Assembly (NCBI GenBank): GCA_017408985.1
Contig: JAFQTO010000020.1
Location: 84,913-148,912 of the forward strand
From: Clostridia bacterium
GTDB lineage: Bacteria > Bacillota > Clostridia > Oscillospirales > Butyricicoccaceae
Direction of reading: 5' to 3'
Length of the DNA: 64,000 nucleotides
Shown here: positions 1-9,355 of the stretch, piece by piece
How positions within the stretch are numbered: the stretch's first letter is position 1
Layout: each line of letters begins with the position of its first letter
Notes under the pieces: generated by a model
What the model saw: the letters and a program-made list of their open reading frames with translations, nothing else
Database searches by the model: none
Told to the model about the DNA's origin: nothing
Program-made: the position numbers and the translations under genes

Positions 1-1033
1 GCTTGCTCAGCAGCTGCTGTCCGCGGCTGTTGAATGCCAGCACCCTGCAATAGGGGGGAGGTGCGAGGGATATTTCCTCGGAAATACCCAGATAAGCTCT
101 GAGGATTATCCGTCTGATACGGGAGTGGGGATAGCGGCGTGTTTTTGCGATGTTATGTACATCATTTAAGCCTGATGAGGAGCGGACTGCATTGTATATT
201 CTGTGCTCAAGCCCCTCGCTGACATCAGGGAACGCCCTGTAATCCTCGGGTGACAGTCTCAACAGATAACTGAAGCATTGTCTGTCAAAATCTGTTCTGT
301 CGTGCATACAAAGCCCGTTCTCCACAGCCGATTTAAGTATGGTATAGGAGTCGCCGGGGGTGTGCACGGATGCAAGCTCAATACCATCTAACACGTCTTT
401 GGATAAAATGTCGCGTATTGCCGAGGCAGAGACTGTTGAATCGGCAAGATCTGCGCTGTCGTGGTCAGCCCCGACTCTTGCAATAGCGTGAGGGGTTATT
501 GATGAAGACAGCTCTTTGAGTGCCTTGACGTACTCGACAGCCAGAATATTATTTGAGTGAGATATAACCGCTGAGCGTTCGCATATAGCCGAATACAGAG
601 CTCTTTCACGTGCGGCTGCGTAGGATATTCCGCTTTTGAGTTGTGTCAGCGTTTGCTGAACGATCGAATGTTCACGCAGCAGATTGGCTATATCGCATAA
701 AAGTTCCGTATCGGCGTTTTCCGCACCGAAAGTAAGGTCGGTCACGATGTCCAGCGAATTAAGTATATACACGCTTGCGCGCGCAAAACCCTCTGCCGAC
801 AGAAGAGCGTAGGCAGAAGGAAGTTCTATGACCAGATCGGCACCGCCGAGTACGGCAGCTTCGGCTCTGAGATGCTTGGGCAGAAGTGCGGGTTCGCCGC
901 GCTGAACGTAATTGCCGGACATGCAGCATATTATCGCTGTGTCTTCTCCCAAAAGTTCACGGGTTTTTTGTATGTGCAGATAATGACCGTTATGAAAGGG
1001 ATTATATTCACATACTATACCGCATATCCTCAT
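1..1033 (-). CDS. tmcAL: tRNA(Met) cytidine acetate ligase TmcAL (3' end outside window)
   Basis: The protein starts MRICGIVCEYNPFHNGH; the NPFHNGH stretch is the HxGH nucleotide-binding motif of the nucleotidyltransferase superfamily in the YlbM/TmcAL family. Family members adenylate acetate and transfer it to cytidine 34 of elongator tRNA-Met to give N4-acetylcytidine. About 344 codons are visible, ending in the window edge; relatives are near 400 residues, so the C-terminus is missing. An ELPSAYALLSAEGFA stretch and the N-terminal motif are both typical. The start is the ATG at 1031-1033, with a good sigma-A promoter just upstream. The gene is divergent from sipL. Confidence 0.88.
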   Translation of the reverse strand, partial: MRICGIVCEYNPFHNGHYLHIQKTRELLGEDTAIICCMSGNYVQRGEPALLPKHLRAEAAVLGGADLVIELPSAYALLSAEGFARASVYILNSLDIVTDLTFGAENADTELLCDIANLLREHSIVQQTLTQLKSGISYAAARERALYSAICERSAVISHSNNILAVEYVKALKELSSSITPHAIARVGADHDSADLADSTVSASAIRDILSKDVLDGIELASVHTPGDSYTILKSAVENGLCMHDRTDFDRQCFSYLLRLSPEDYRAFPDVSEGLEHRIYNAVRSSSGLNDVHNIAKTRRYPHSRIRRIILRAYLGISEEISLAPPPYCRVLAFNSRGQQLLSK

Positions 1034-1063
1034 ATAAGCACCTCAATTATACCTCAATTTTAG

Positions 1064-1092
1064 ATTATATACAAAGTTCTCGGATTTTGCAA
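1064..1092 (-). promoter_or_regulatory. Sigma-A promoter of tmcAL
   Basis: On the minus strand TTGCAA (1087-1092) and TATAAT (1064-1069) are separated by exactly 17 bases, about 30 bases upstream of the tmcAL start. The -10 is a perfect consensus. Confidence 0.7.
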
Positions 1093-1165
1093 TAAAAAAA
1101 GCATAATTTATTTGAAATACCAATATATTTTAGTCAGAAATTAGTTGATGAAAGGAAGAAAATGT

Positions 1166-2680
1166 ATGGAAATACTCAAACAGCGATGCGGCAGGTACAA
1201 AGAAGTGTATTCTGCCAGCCAGATACGTGAAGAAACGTTGGAAGTTATAGTTCCCGATACCAATCCCGACTACGAAAGGGAGATCTGCACCTTTGCCACA
1301 GCCGCCGTGACCGACAGGAGTATTCTTTCTTCAAGTCTGAGGATCAGCGGCGACCTTAAAGCTTGCACATTTTATGACTCTCAGGCATCGGAATCAATGT
1401 ATGCGATCAATGCCGAAACCAAGTTCAGTTATTCCTTTGACGTGCCGTCTGCAATGCCTGATGACAGTCTGTGCGTATCCGTGCGTGTACTGAATGCGTG
1501 CACCGAGATCATGAACAGCCGCAAGATCCGCATAAAAGTTAAGCTTGACTGCTGCATCAATGTGTTCCGTATGGAGAATATCGAGCTGTCGGAGGATGCC
1601 TGCGGGCTTACCGGCGAGGGGATTAATGTCAAAACGGAGAATATCGGTCAAACCAATTGCATCGACATAGCTGACAAGAATATTAGCTTTACAGAAGAGA
1701 TCATACTTTCCGACGATGAGATAGCCGTTCTTTCCAGAATTATCCGCTCAAACTGCCAATGGAAAAGCGAAGAGATAAAGATACTGCAGAACAAAGTTAT
1801 GGTCAGAGGCGTTGCAAAGCTTACCGTATACGGGTGGCTTGACAGCGCAGGAAAAGTCGACAGCAGGGAGTATGTACTGCCGTTTTCACAAGTAGTTGAA
1901 TGTCAAAACGTATGCGAGACCGACACCGTTGAGGTGCTATACACAAACGACGGATGCTATGCAAAAATTATTGCAAAGGACGACGGCGGCACCTGCCTAA
2001 GATGTGAGGCAAGAGCCGATGCTTCTGTGTTTGTTTACAGAAAGAGCGAGGGCAAGCTGCTTCTTGATCTCTACAGCACCGAATATGAGGCCGACGTCAC
2101 AGAAGAAAAGGTATACATAGAAAACGGCACCAACGAATACAGTACAAAAGTCTCGGCACAGGGTAAAGCAGAGGCAAATGACGGCGTCAACAGAATAATT
2201 GACAGCTGCGTTCATACATCGTATTCGTGCTCAGGCGGGACGTGCAGGTTGAGATTCTATACCTCCGTTTTGTACGAGGATGGTTTAGGCAAGCTCAGAA
2301 CGGCGCGCACGGCAATTGATGCCGACAGTGATATGCCTGATAATACCGTATGCTCATCTGTTGCCTGCGCATTGGAGGGAGTTACGGTTTCCAATGAAGG
2401 CTCTGCAATAGCTGTTTCGGTTCAGGCGCAGATAACGTGCAGGATAAAAAACGGATGTACTTACAGTCAGGTAACTGGCTGTACCCTTGACACCTCCGCA
2501 AAAAGAAATAAGAACACAAAGGGCAATCTCGTCTTGAGATATCCCGAAAAGGACGAAAGTATATGGACTATTGCAAAGCAGTACGGCACGACTCAGGCGG
2601 CGATTATGGCTGCAAATGACATCGAAGATGAGTCACAGCTTTCTTGCGGCAAGCTGATAATAATACCGTTTGTTAAATGA
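1166..2680 (+). CDS. sipL: SipL-like DUF3794 (SPOCS) and LysM spore morphogenesis protein
   Basis: The 504-residue protein carries DUF3794/SPOCS repeats over most of its length and a C-terminal LysM domain (about residues 455-502, with an ESIWTIAKQYGTT core and ending LIIIPFVK). This is the architecture of Clostridioides SipL, which binds SpoIVA through its LysM domain to attach the coat to the forespore. spoIVA follows 22 bases downstream, which supports the assignment. TTG and ATG codons lie at 1145 and 1148, but AAAGGAAG at 1151-1158 fits the ATG at 1166, so I use that start. The protein is probably cytosolic in the mother cell, since no signal peptide is visible. Confidence 0.85.
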   Translation: MEILKQRCGRYKEVYSASQIREETLEVIVPDTNPDYEREICTFATAAVTDRSILSSSLRISGDLKACTFYDSQASESMYAINAETKFSYSFDVPSAMPDDSLCVSVRVLNACTEIMNSRKIRIKVKLDCCINVFRMENIELSEDACGLTGEGINVKTENIGQTNCIDIADKNISFTEEIILSDDEIAVLSRIIRSNCQWKSEEIKILQNKVMVRGVAKLTVYGWLDSAGKVDSREYVLPFSQVVECQNVCETDTVEVLYTNDGCYAKIIAKDDGGTCLRCEARADASVFVYRKSEGKLLLDLYSTEYEADVTEEKVYIENGTNEYSTKVSAQGKAEANDGVNRIIDSCVHTSYSCSGGTCRLRFYTSVLYEDGLGKLRTARTAIDADSDMPDNTVCSSVACALEGVTVSNEGSAIAVSVQAQITCRIKNGCTYSQVTGCTLDTSAKRNKNTKGNLVLRYPEKDESIWTIAKQYGTTQAAIMAANDIEDESQLSCGKLIIIPFVK

Positions 2681-2702
2681 ACGGTGAAGGGGAGGAATCT
2701 TA

Positions 2703-4178
2703 GTGGACAGTAATATATACCGTGATATAGCAACCAGAACGGGCGGAGATATCTACATCGGCGTTGTAGGTCCCGTCCGAAGCGGAAAATCAACCTTTAT
2801 CAAGAGTTTTATGGAAGAAATGGTACTGCCTAAAATTGATGACGTATATCTCAAGGAGCGGGCAAAAGACGAACTTCCGCAGAGCGGTTCCGGCAGGACA
2901 ATTATGACCGCTGAACCCAAATTCGTGCCCGAAGAGGCTGTATGTGTCACCCTTGATAACAAATGCAGCTTCAATGTTCGTATGATAGACTGCGTCGGAT
3001 ATATGATCCCGGGCGCTGTAGGGGAGTTTGAGGACGATACACCGAGAATGATCACTACGTCGTGGTTCGATCATGAGATCCCGCTGGCGCAGGCGGCTGA
3101 GGTAGGTACCAAAAAGGTCATCTGCGAGCATTCCACGGTAGGGATCGTTGTGACCACCGACGGATCCATAGGTGACATTCCAAGAGAGGATTACGTAAAC
3201 GCAGAGGAGAGGATCGTCAATGAGCTCAAGGATATAAACAAGCCGTTTTGCGTGCTTATTAACTGCGTTGATCCAACTTCTCAAAAAGCGCTGACACTTC
3301 AAAGCGAGCTTACCGAAAAATACGGTGTGCCCTGCAGAGCCGTTAACTGTATGTCAATAAAATCTGATGAGATCGACGGTATAATCTCCAATATCCTGCA
3401 TCAATTTCCTGTAAAGGAATACAGCTTTTCACTTCCTGAATGGATTATGTATCTGCCCGAGAATAATCAGCTGAGAAAGGATCTGTACAAACGAATCTAT
3501 TCAACCTGCGAGAATGCGTTTAAGATGCAGGATGCCGAAAACGCAATTGCCTGCATCAGGGATGAAACAATGATATCCGATGCCCGAATCAGAGAGATAG
3601 ACACCGGAAAAGGCTGCATATTTGCACAGATAGAGATCCCGTCCTGCCTGTTCTACGAAACATTGTCCTCTTATTGCGGTATCAAGGTAGAAAACGAAGG
3701 TCATCTGATGGAGATAATGCGCGATACGGCAAGGATCCGTGACGAGTATGCACATATCAGCGGTGCGCTTGAGCAGGTAAGACAGACGGGTTACGGTATC
3801 GTTATGCCCGCACCCTGTGAGCTGACTCTTGAACAGCCGGAGATAATCAAGCAGGGCGGCAGATCGGGTGTAAGACTCAAAGCCAGTGCTCCGAGCATAC
3901 ATATGATCCGTGCCGATATCGAGACCGAGATCAATCCCGTTGTGGGTTCGGAAAAGCAAAGCGAGGATCTTGTGCAGTATCTGCTGTCTGAGTTTGAGGA
4001 CTCACCCGAAAAGATCTGGGATACCAACATTTTCGGCAAATCCCTGAGTGAGCTTGTCAACGAAGGGCTTAACAACAAGCTTTACAAGATGCCCGATGAG
4101 GCAAGAGCAAAGTTCAGACAGACCCTTGAGCGCATGATAAACGAGGGCAGCGGTGGTCTGATTTGCATAATTTTGTGA
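2703..4178 (+). CDS. spoIVA: Stage IV sporulation protein A (coat basement-layer ATPase)
   Basis: SpoIVA is a cytoskeletal ATPase of the mother cell that polymerises on the forespore surface and anchors the coat. The 491-residue length equals the family norm. A Walker A motif GPVRSGKST lies near residues 23-31, followed by TMTAEPKF-like and MIDCVGYM (Walker B region) segments. The protein ends GGLICIIL, like Bacillus SpoIVA. The start is GTG at 2703 with GGGGAGG about 7 bases upstream. It lies directly after sipL, whose product is its expected partner, and an intrinsic terminator follows. Confidence 0.96.
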   Translation: MDSNIYRDIATRTGGDIYIGVVGPVRSGKSTFIKSFMEEMVLPKIDDVYLKERAKDELPQSGSGRTIMTAEPKFVPEEAVCVTLDNKCSFNVRMIDCVGYMIPGAVGEFEDDTPRMITTSWFDHEIPLAQAAEVGTKKVICEHSTVGIVVTTDGSIGDIPREDYVNAEERIVNELKDINKPFCVLINCVDPTSQKALTLQSELTEKYGVPCRAVNCMSIKSDEIDGIISNILHQFPVKEYSFSLPEWIMYLPENNQLRKDLYKRIYSTCENAFKMQDAENAIACIRDETMISDARIREIDTGKGCIFAQIEIPSCLFYETLSSYCGIKVENEGHLMEIMRDTARIRDEYAHISGALEQVRQTGYGIVMPAPCELTLEQPEIIKQGGRSGVRLKASAPSIHMIRADIETEINPVVGSEKQSEDLVQYLLSEFEDSPEKIWDTNIFGKSLSELVNEGLNNKLYKMPDEARAKFRQTLERMINEGSGGLICIIL

Positions 4179-4196
4179 TCAATATCCTTTATTTGC

Positions 4197-4224
4197 GGGG
4201 AGCTTATTGCTCCCCTGATTTTTT
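4197..4224 (+). terminator. Intrinsic terminator after spoIVA
   Basis: GGGGAGC (4197-4203) pairs with GCTCCCC (4209-4215) over a 5-base loop and is followed by a T run at 4219-4224. The next gene starts only 4 bases beyond it. Confidence 0.85.
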
Positions 4225-4227
4225 GGT

Positions 4228-4779
4228 ATGAGCAGGGCAGGTGTAGTGCTTCCGTTCGCACTTTTGTGCTGTTTGATCTTTGCGCTTGAAAATTTGCCGA
4301 TAGCGCTGAGTATCGTTGGAGCTATGACAGTACACGAGCTGGGGCATATTATTGCGATACATATGTGCGGAGGCAGGGTTTCGGGTGTTTTGTCATCGTC
4401 TGTGGGTGCAAATCTTATCTGCTCCCTTGACAGACATTCTCTGCGTCGGGATGTGCTGATCTTTATATCCGGGCCCTGCGCCGGTGCAGTTGCGGGTATG
4501 GCGGGATATTTCTGCGGATTATATGAGTTTGCTTGGATATCTATGTACCTGACTGTACTTAATTTGCTGCCTGCCGTGCCCTTTGACGGTGGATGCATAC
4601 TTAAAACAGTTCTGCCCTGCGGCTCGGCAGAAAAGATACTTACGGTATCAAGCATTATTACCGGACTGGTATTGTGTATTGTAGGTCTTTATTTTATCGC
4701 GGGTGGGTATAATTTTACCGTTTTTGCATCGGGTATCGGGGTTTTCTTGAGTATGGCGGGCAAATCTTCTTTACAATAG
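4228..4779 (+). CDS. Small M50-family membrane metalloprotease, SpoIVFB-like
   Basis: The 183-residue protein is strongly hydrophobic. It has the zinc protease motif VHELGHIIAIH (HExxH, about residues 37-41) in one membrane segment and LNLLPAVPFDGG (NPxPxxDG-type third zinc ligand) in another. Both are the hallmarks of site-2 proteases. Its place after spoIVA suggests a role like SpoIVFB, which activates sigma-K in the mother cell, but no SpoIVFA partner is visible nearby. The start is uncertain: ATG 4228 has no clear ribosome-binding site and sits just after the spoIVA terminator, and GTG 4246 is an alternative. Family assignment is firm; the substrate is inference. Confidence 0.75.
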   Translation: MSRAGVVLPFALLCCLIFALENLPIALSIVGAMTVHELGHIIAIHMCGGRVSGVLSSSVGANLICSLDRHSLRRDVLIFISGPCAGAVAGMAGYFCGLYEFAWISMYLTVLNLLPAVPFDGGCILKTVLPCGSAEKILTVSSIITGLVLCIVGLYFIAGGYNFTVFASGIGVFLSMAGKSSLQ

Positions 4780-4829
4780 CGCTGAAAAGATATATTATAT
4801 AGTAGATTATTGGTATAAACGGAGGAGCT

Positions 4830-6665
4830 ATGAACGATAAGCTTACAGCCTGCCTGGAACGGGTGCGCAAGCCTGCAAGATATACGGGCGGTGAATATAA
4901 CAGCATAATCAAGGATAAGAGCAATATCGATGTTCGTTTTGCTTTTTGTTTTCCGGACATATACGAGATAGGTATGTCTCATCTGGGGTCCAAGATCCTA
5001 TACGGTCTGCTCAACTCTATGGACGGAGTATGGTGTGAGCGTGTATATGCACCGTATACCGATATGGAGGAGCAGATGCGTCAGCGCAAACTGGGCCTTT
5101 ATGCACTTGAGAGCAAGGACGAGGTCAAAGATTTCGATATCCTTGGCTTTACTTTACAGTTTGAGCTCAACTATACGGGCGTTCTCAATATGCTGGATCT
5201 TGCCGGCATACCATTCCGCAGTGCCGACAGAACCTCGCTGTCACCCATTGTTATGGCGGGCGGCCCCTGCGTGTATAACGTAGAGCCGATGGCGGATTTC
5301 TTTGACCTCATCGTTATCGGCGAGGGTGAAGAGGTCATGCCCGAGCTTGTCAATCTGTATCGCAAAGCTAAAAAAGTCGGTTGGAGCAAGCAGGAGTTTT
5401 TGAAGAATGCCGCTGCAATAGGCGGTGTTTACGTGCCGTCATTTTATGACGTTGAGTACAAAGATGACGGAACGGTCAAATCGGTTACCGCCGCCAACGG
5501 TGCACCTAAAACCGTAAAAAAGCGTGTTGTTGCCGACTTTGACAAGTCATATTATCCCGACAGATTTATAGTTCCTTCCACCGAAATAGTATTCGACCGT
5601 GCTATGGTTGAGCTGTTCCGCGGATGCCGCAGAGGATGCCGTTTCTGTCAGGCAGGGTATACATACAGACCTATCCGTGCAAAAAGTGCCGAAACTCTCA
5701 AAAAACAAGCAGAGGCCCTTATTGAGAACACGGGATGGGACGAGGTATCTTTGACATCGCTCAGCTCCAGCGATTACCCTGAACTAAACGATCTTTGTAC
5801 GTCGCTTGTAGCCGAGTTTGAGCCTCGCCATATCAATCTTGCGCTGCCGTCGCTTAGAGCGGATACATTTGATATCAACCTTGTGGAGAACGTACAGAAG
5901 GTGCGCAAGAGCGGTCTTACCTTTGCACCCGAAGCAGGTACCCAGCGTCTGCGCGACGTTATCAATAAGAACCTGAGAGAGGAAGACCTGCTCAACGCCT
6001 GCAAGGTTGCGTTTGAGTCGGGATATAACAGCGTTAAACTTTACTTTATGATCGGTCTGCCCACCGAGACCGATGAGGATATTCTGGGTATATCCAAGAT
6101 GGTCAAGGATGTTATCTACACCTTCCGCCAGTACGGCAAGAACAAGGCGAGGGGAGTAAGAGTGTCCGTAGGCGTGTCGACCTTTATTCCCAAAGCCCAG
6201 ACTCCTTTCCAGTGGGCGGCGCAGACTGAGAGGGAAGAGGTACTGCGTAAGCAGAGATTGCTTATGGACAGTCTCAAGATCAAGAACGTTACGTACAGCC
6301 TGCATAACTTTGATTCGGGATTTATTGAAGCTGTTCTTGCTCGCGGTGACAGGAAGCTTTCTGCCGTTTTGGAAAAGGTGTGGGAAAAGGGTTCACGTCT
6401 TGACGGTTGGGATGAGTGTTACTCTCTTGACCGATGGATGCAGGCTTTTGAGGAGTGCGGCATAGACCCCGCGTTTTACGCTAACCGCGTGCCCGAAAAA
6501 GACGAGATACTGCCCTGGGATCATATATTCTCGGGTGTGACCAAGAGTTATCTGTGGAGCGAATATCAGAACGGTCTCAGCGGACGTGCAACCCCCGATT
6601 GCAAGGCCGGCTGCAGAGGCTGCGGCGCGCTGTCGTTGACGGGAGGAGGAAAATGCGATGTTTAA
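4830..6665 (+). CDS. TIGR03960-family B12-binding/radical SAM protein
   Basis: The 611-residue protein has an N-terminal cobalamin-binding-like region (about 30-190) and a radical SAM core. The cluster motif is visible as GCRRGCRFCQAG near residue 270, giving the CxxxCxxC iron-sulfur ligands. A LTFAPEAGTQRLRD stretch follows, as in the YgiQ/Elp3-like subgroup. A C-terminal Cys-rich tail (CKAGCRGCG) is also present. The gene overlaps the next one by 8 bases. This pair (TIGR03960 plus TIGR03936/DUF2344) is common in Firmicutes near ribosomal protein genes, here rplS. The reaction is not established. Start ATG 4830 has GGAGG upstream. Confidence 0.85.
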   Translation: MNDKLTACLERVRKPARYTGGEYNSIIKDKSNIDVRFAFCFPDIYEIGMSHLGSKILYGLLNSMDGVWCERVYAPYTDMEEQMRQRKLGLYALESKDEVKDFDILGFTLQFELNYTGVLNMLDLAGIPFRSADRTSLSPIVMAGGPCVYNVEPMADFFDLIVIGEGEEVMPELVNLYRKAKKVGWSKQEFLKNAAAIGGVYVPSFYDVEYKDDGTVKSVTAANGAPKTVKKRVVADFDKSYYPDRFIVPSTEIVFDRAMVELFRGCRRGCRFCQAGYTYRPIRAKSAETLKKQAEALIENTGWDEVSLTSLSSSDYPELNDLCTSLVAEFEPRHINLALPSLRADTFDINLVENVQKVRKSGLTFAPEAGTQRLRDVINKNLREEDLLNACKVAFESGYNSVKLYFMIGLPTETDEDILGISKMVKDVIYTFRQYGKNKARGVRVSVGVSTFIPKAQTPFQWAAQTEREEVLRKQRLLMDSLKIKNVTYSLHNFDSGFIEAVLARGDRKLSAVLEKVWEKGSRLDGWDECYSLDRWMQAFEECGIDPAFYANRVPEKDEILPWDHIFSGVTKSYLWSEYQNGLSGRATPDCKAGCRGCGALSLTGGGKCDV

Positions 6666-7302
6666 GATGAGAATTCTGTTTGAGAAAAAAGATGATGCGG
6701 CATATATCTCTCATCTTGATCTTATGAAGGTCCTGCAGCGCAGCTTTTGCAGAGCCAAGCTGCCCGTAAAATACTCGGAAGGATTCAATCCCCATATCTG
6801 TATGTCTATCCTTTCGCCTTTGTCCACGGGATACAGAAGTAAGTACGAACTTTGTGATCTGGAGCTTGTGAGCGACGGTATGCCGGAGGAGGCCGAGGAC
6901 AGACTCAATCGTGTACTGCCTGATGGCATAAGAGTGCTCAAAGCATACCCCTCCGCCGAGGGGCTTGCTGTAGCCAAGATAGCCTATTCGGCTTTTAACA
7001 TTGAGCTTGAGGGCGGTAATGCCGAGGATGCTTTAAGAATCTTTGAGGGTGACGTGTTCTTTGAAAAACGCTCCAAGCGCGGCAGCAAGCAGGTCAATAT
7101 GAAGGACTACATCAAGTCCTTATCATTCAGCGGTACCGAGAACGGTATGCTGTGCGAATGCGTTCTTGCCGCAGGAGACGACCCGTTGAATCCGTCCTAC
7201 GTGGTTGGGATTTTGAGAGAAAAGGGAATAGTTGATGCAAACTCAGTGGTCAGATATACGAGAACTGCCGTTTTGGACTGTGACGCAAAGCTTTTTTCTT
7301 GA
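6658..7302 (+). CDS. TIGR03936-family radical SAM-associated protein (DUF2344)
   Basis: The 214-residue protein begins MFKMRILFEKKDDAAYISH and contains FCRAKLPVKYSEGFNPHICM, the typical N-terminal block of DUF2344. This family is found fused to or next to the TIGR03960 radical SAM protein, and here the two reading frames overlap by 8 bases, so translation is probably coupled. It has no cluster-binding cysteine motif of its own. The biochemical role is unknown; a partner role in RNA or translation-factor modification is inference from the neighbourhood. Confidence 0.85.
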   Translation: MFKMRILFEKKDDAAYISHLDLMKVLQRSFCRAKLPVKYSEGFNPHICMSILSPLSTGYRSKYELCDLELVSDGMPEEAEDRLNRVLPDGIRVLKAYPSAEGLAVAKIAYSAFNIELEGGNAEDALRIFEGDVFFEKRSKRGSKQVNMKDYIKSLSFSGTENGMLCECVLAAGDDPLNPSYVVGILREKGIVDANSVVRYTRTAVLDCDAKLFS

Positions 7303-7330
7303 TTTTTCTGTAAAAAACCGAAAAAATATG

Positions 7331-7359
7331 TTGCATTATTTATAATATTGTGTTATTAT
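7331..7359 (+). promoter_or_regulatory. Sigma-A promoter of rplS
   Basis: TTGCAT (7331-7336) and TATTAT (7354-7359) are spaced by 17 bases. Transcription from here would give a leader of about 70 bases before rplS. Confidence 0.6.
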
Positions 7360-7438
7360 ATTCAAGCATGTGATTAAAGGGTGATCCTCTGCCGATTTAT
7401 TTGAGCAAGAACACCTGAGACGGAAAGGAAATTGTATT

Positions 7439-7780
7439 ATGGATCTCATCAAAAAGCTGACCGAAGGACAGCTCAAAGAAAACGCCGGCGAGTTCGGCAT
7501 CGGTGATACCGTTAAGGTTCACGCAAAGATCAAGGAAGGCAACAGAGAGCGTATTCAGGTGTTCGAGGGCACCGTTATTGCTCGCAAGCATGGCGGCATT
7601 CAGGAGACTGTTACCGTTCGCCGTATCTCCTATGGTGTCGGCGTTGAAAAGACTTTCCCCATTCATTCTCCCAACGTTGAGAAGATCGAAGTGGTCCGCA
7701 AGGGTAAGGTCAGACGCGCTAAGCTTTATTACCTCCGTGACAGAGTTGGTAAGGCCGCCAAAGTCAAACAGGATATCTGA
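7439..7780 (+). CDS. rplS: 50S ribosomal protein L19
   Basis: The 113-residue protein matches L19 end to end, with [19 protein letters not shown] and [12 protein letters not shown], and [27 protein letters not shown] in the C-terminal half. L19 lies at the interface of the 30S and 50S subunits. The length is normal. The gene has its own promoter and a strong terminator, so it is largely a separate unit between the radical SAM pair and lepB. Codon use is strongly biased, as expected for a ribosomal protein. Confidence 0.98.
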   Translation: MDLIKKLTEGQLKENAGEFGIGDTVKVHAKIKEGNRERIQVFEGTVIARKHGGIQETVTVRRISYGVGVEKTFPIHSPNVEKIEVVRKGKVRRAKLYYLRDRVGKAAKVKQDI

Positions 7781-7787
7781 GTTTGAA

Positions 7788-7825
7788 AACAAGTTGAGGG
7801 ACGGTCAATCGTCCCTCTTGTTTTT
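7788..7825 (+). terminator. Intrinsic terminator after rplS
   Basis: AACAAG plus GAGGGACG (7788-7803) pair with CGTCCCTC plus TTGTT (7810-7822), ending in a T run. lepB begins about 20 bases later. Confidence 0.85.
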
Positions 7826-7845
7826 ACGGGAGGAAAAGAGCGTTG

Positions 7846-8406
7846 ATGGAAGAAAACAAAAAACAGAAAAACAAAGACGGAGGCTTGGCAACGGAGGCGT
7901 TCTTTTGGGCGCAGGCATTGGCGGTCTCGCTTGTTGTTCTGATAATCGTAAATATATTTTTCTTCCGTATGTCCGGTGTTATGGGTGGGTCGATGGAACC
8001 TACGCTTCATGAGACCGACAGAGTTCTGCTCCGTGTTATCGGCTACAGTGAGCCGCAGCGCGGTGATATCGTAGTTGTCAGCGCGCCTCAGTACAAGCAG
8101 GGTCCCCTTGTTAAACGCATCATTGCCGTTGGCGGTGATGTGATTGATATCGATGCTGTAACGGGTGAGGTTTATATCAACGGTGAGCTGCAGTATGAGC
8201 CTTATATCAGCGAGCTGATTAGAAAGCGCGGTGATATGGATTATCCCGTTACCGTACCGGAGGGCTTTGTATTTTTTATGGGTGATAACCGCAACGGCAG
8301 TACAGACAGCCGTGACAGCAGCATCGGAATGCAGCCGGTTTCCAATATAATCGGCAAGGTGTTTTTCCGCATATGGCCGCTTAAGGATTTTGGCGTTGTT
8401 CGCTGA
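7846..8406 (+). CDS. lepB: Signal peptidase I
   Basis: LepB cleaves signal peptides from exported proteins at the outer face of the membrane. The 186-residue protein has one N-terminal membrane anchor (about residues 17-40), then the catalytic serine motif MGGSMEPTL, the catalytic lysine in LVKRIIAVGGD, and the box E motif GDNRNGSTDSR. All are intact. The ATG at 7846 is preferred over TTG 7843 because GGGAGG ends about 12 bases upstream. It is the short Gram-positive form, with one transmembrane segment. It is followed by rbgA, as in many Firmicutes. Confidence 0.95.
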   Translation: MEENKKQKNKDGGLATEAFFWAQALAVSLVVLIIVNIFFFRMSGVMGGSMEPTLHETDRVLLRVIGYSEPQRGDIVVVSAPQYKQGPLVKRIIAVGGDVIDIDAVTGEVYINGELQYEPYISELIRKRGDMDYPVTVPEGFVFFMGDNRNGSTDSRDSSIGMQPVSNIIGKVFFRIWPLKDFGVVR

Positions 8407-8470
8407 CATTTGATCACCGCATTAATACTCCGTATATAGCGGTACAAACTGTTGAAATAAAGTGATAATA

Positions 8471-9355
8471 ATGAATGATAGAGAAAAGAGCCCATCCGGG
8501 ACTACAATAAACTGGTATCCCGGACATATGGCAAAAAGCCGCCGTCTTATGGCCGGAGACCTTAAAAACATCGACGCAGTCTGCGAGATCCTTGATGCAC
8601 GCATCCCGCGTGCGTCCCGTAATCCCGAACTGGACAAGCTCTGCAGAGATAAGAAGCGTATAATCGTCCTGAACCGAGCTGATCAGGCTGATCCTGCGCT
8701 TACAGCACTTTGGACAGAGTACTATCAGAAACGCGGCTTTACCGTTATTGCTACCGACAGCGAAAAGGGCGGTTTTGGCAAGGCGTTTGAAAGTGCAGTC
8801 AAAAAATGCTGCGCGGATATCATTGCGCGTAACGAGGCAAAGGGTCAGATCGGCAAGATGATGCGGCTTATGATAGTCGGAATACCTAACGTCGGTAAGT
8901 CTTCTTTTATCAACAGACTGCTTGGCAAGAAGGCGGCTGTTGCCGCAAACAAGCCCGGCGTAACAAGAGGCAATCAGTGGTATTCGCTGCCCGGTGCGTT
9001 TGATTTTATGGATACACCCGGTCTGCTGTGGCCTAAGATCGAGAGCGACGAAGTCGGTTATAATCTTGCATTTACTGGTACCATCCGTGATGAGATACTT
9101 GATCTTGAGGACCTTGCCTGCAGACTTATTAGTGTTCTCAGGAACTCTTATACAGATATACTTGTAAAGCGTTTTAACATTACAACATCCGAAGAAGAAA
9201 CCGACTATGATATTCTTCAGAAGATCGCCTTTTTCAGATCTCTTGTGCTTCGGGGCAACGAGCCTGATACAGAGCGCGCGTCCAAAATGCTGCTGACAGA
9301 GTTCAGAAACGGCAAGCTCGGAAGAATTACTCTCGAGATACCCTACAGCAGATGA
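8471..9355 (+). CDS. rbgA: Ribosome biogenesis GTPase RbgA (YlqF)
   Basis: The 294-residue protein is a circularly permuted GTPase. The G4 motif (LNRADQAD) comes before G1 (GIPNVGKSSFINRL, about residues 139-152), and G3 is DTPGLLWP. The N-terminal INWYPGHMAKS is diagnostic of RbgA/YlqF. It acts late in 50S assembly, promoting entry of L16 and other late proteins. The start is ATG 8471; GTG 8462 in the same frame is less likely. It overlaps rnhB by 4 bases (ATGA), so the two are cotranslated. Confidence 0.95.
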   Translation: MNDREKSPSGTTINWYPGHMAKSRRLMAGDLKNIDAVCEILDARIPRASRNPELDKLCRDKKRIIVLNRADQADPALTALWTEYYQKRGFTVIATDSEKGGFGKAFESAVKKCCADIIARNEAKGQIGKMMRLMIVGIPNVGKSSFINRLLGKKAAVAANKPGVTRGNQWYSLPGAFDFMDTPGLLWPKIESDEVGYNLAFTGTIRDEILDLEDLACRLISVLRNSYTDILVKRFNITTSEEETDYDILQKIAFFRSLVLRGNEPDTERASKMLLTEFRNGKLGRITLEIPYSR

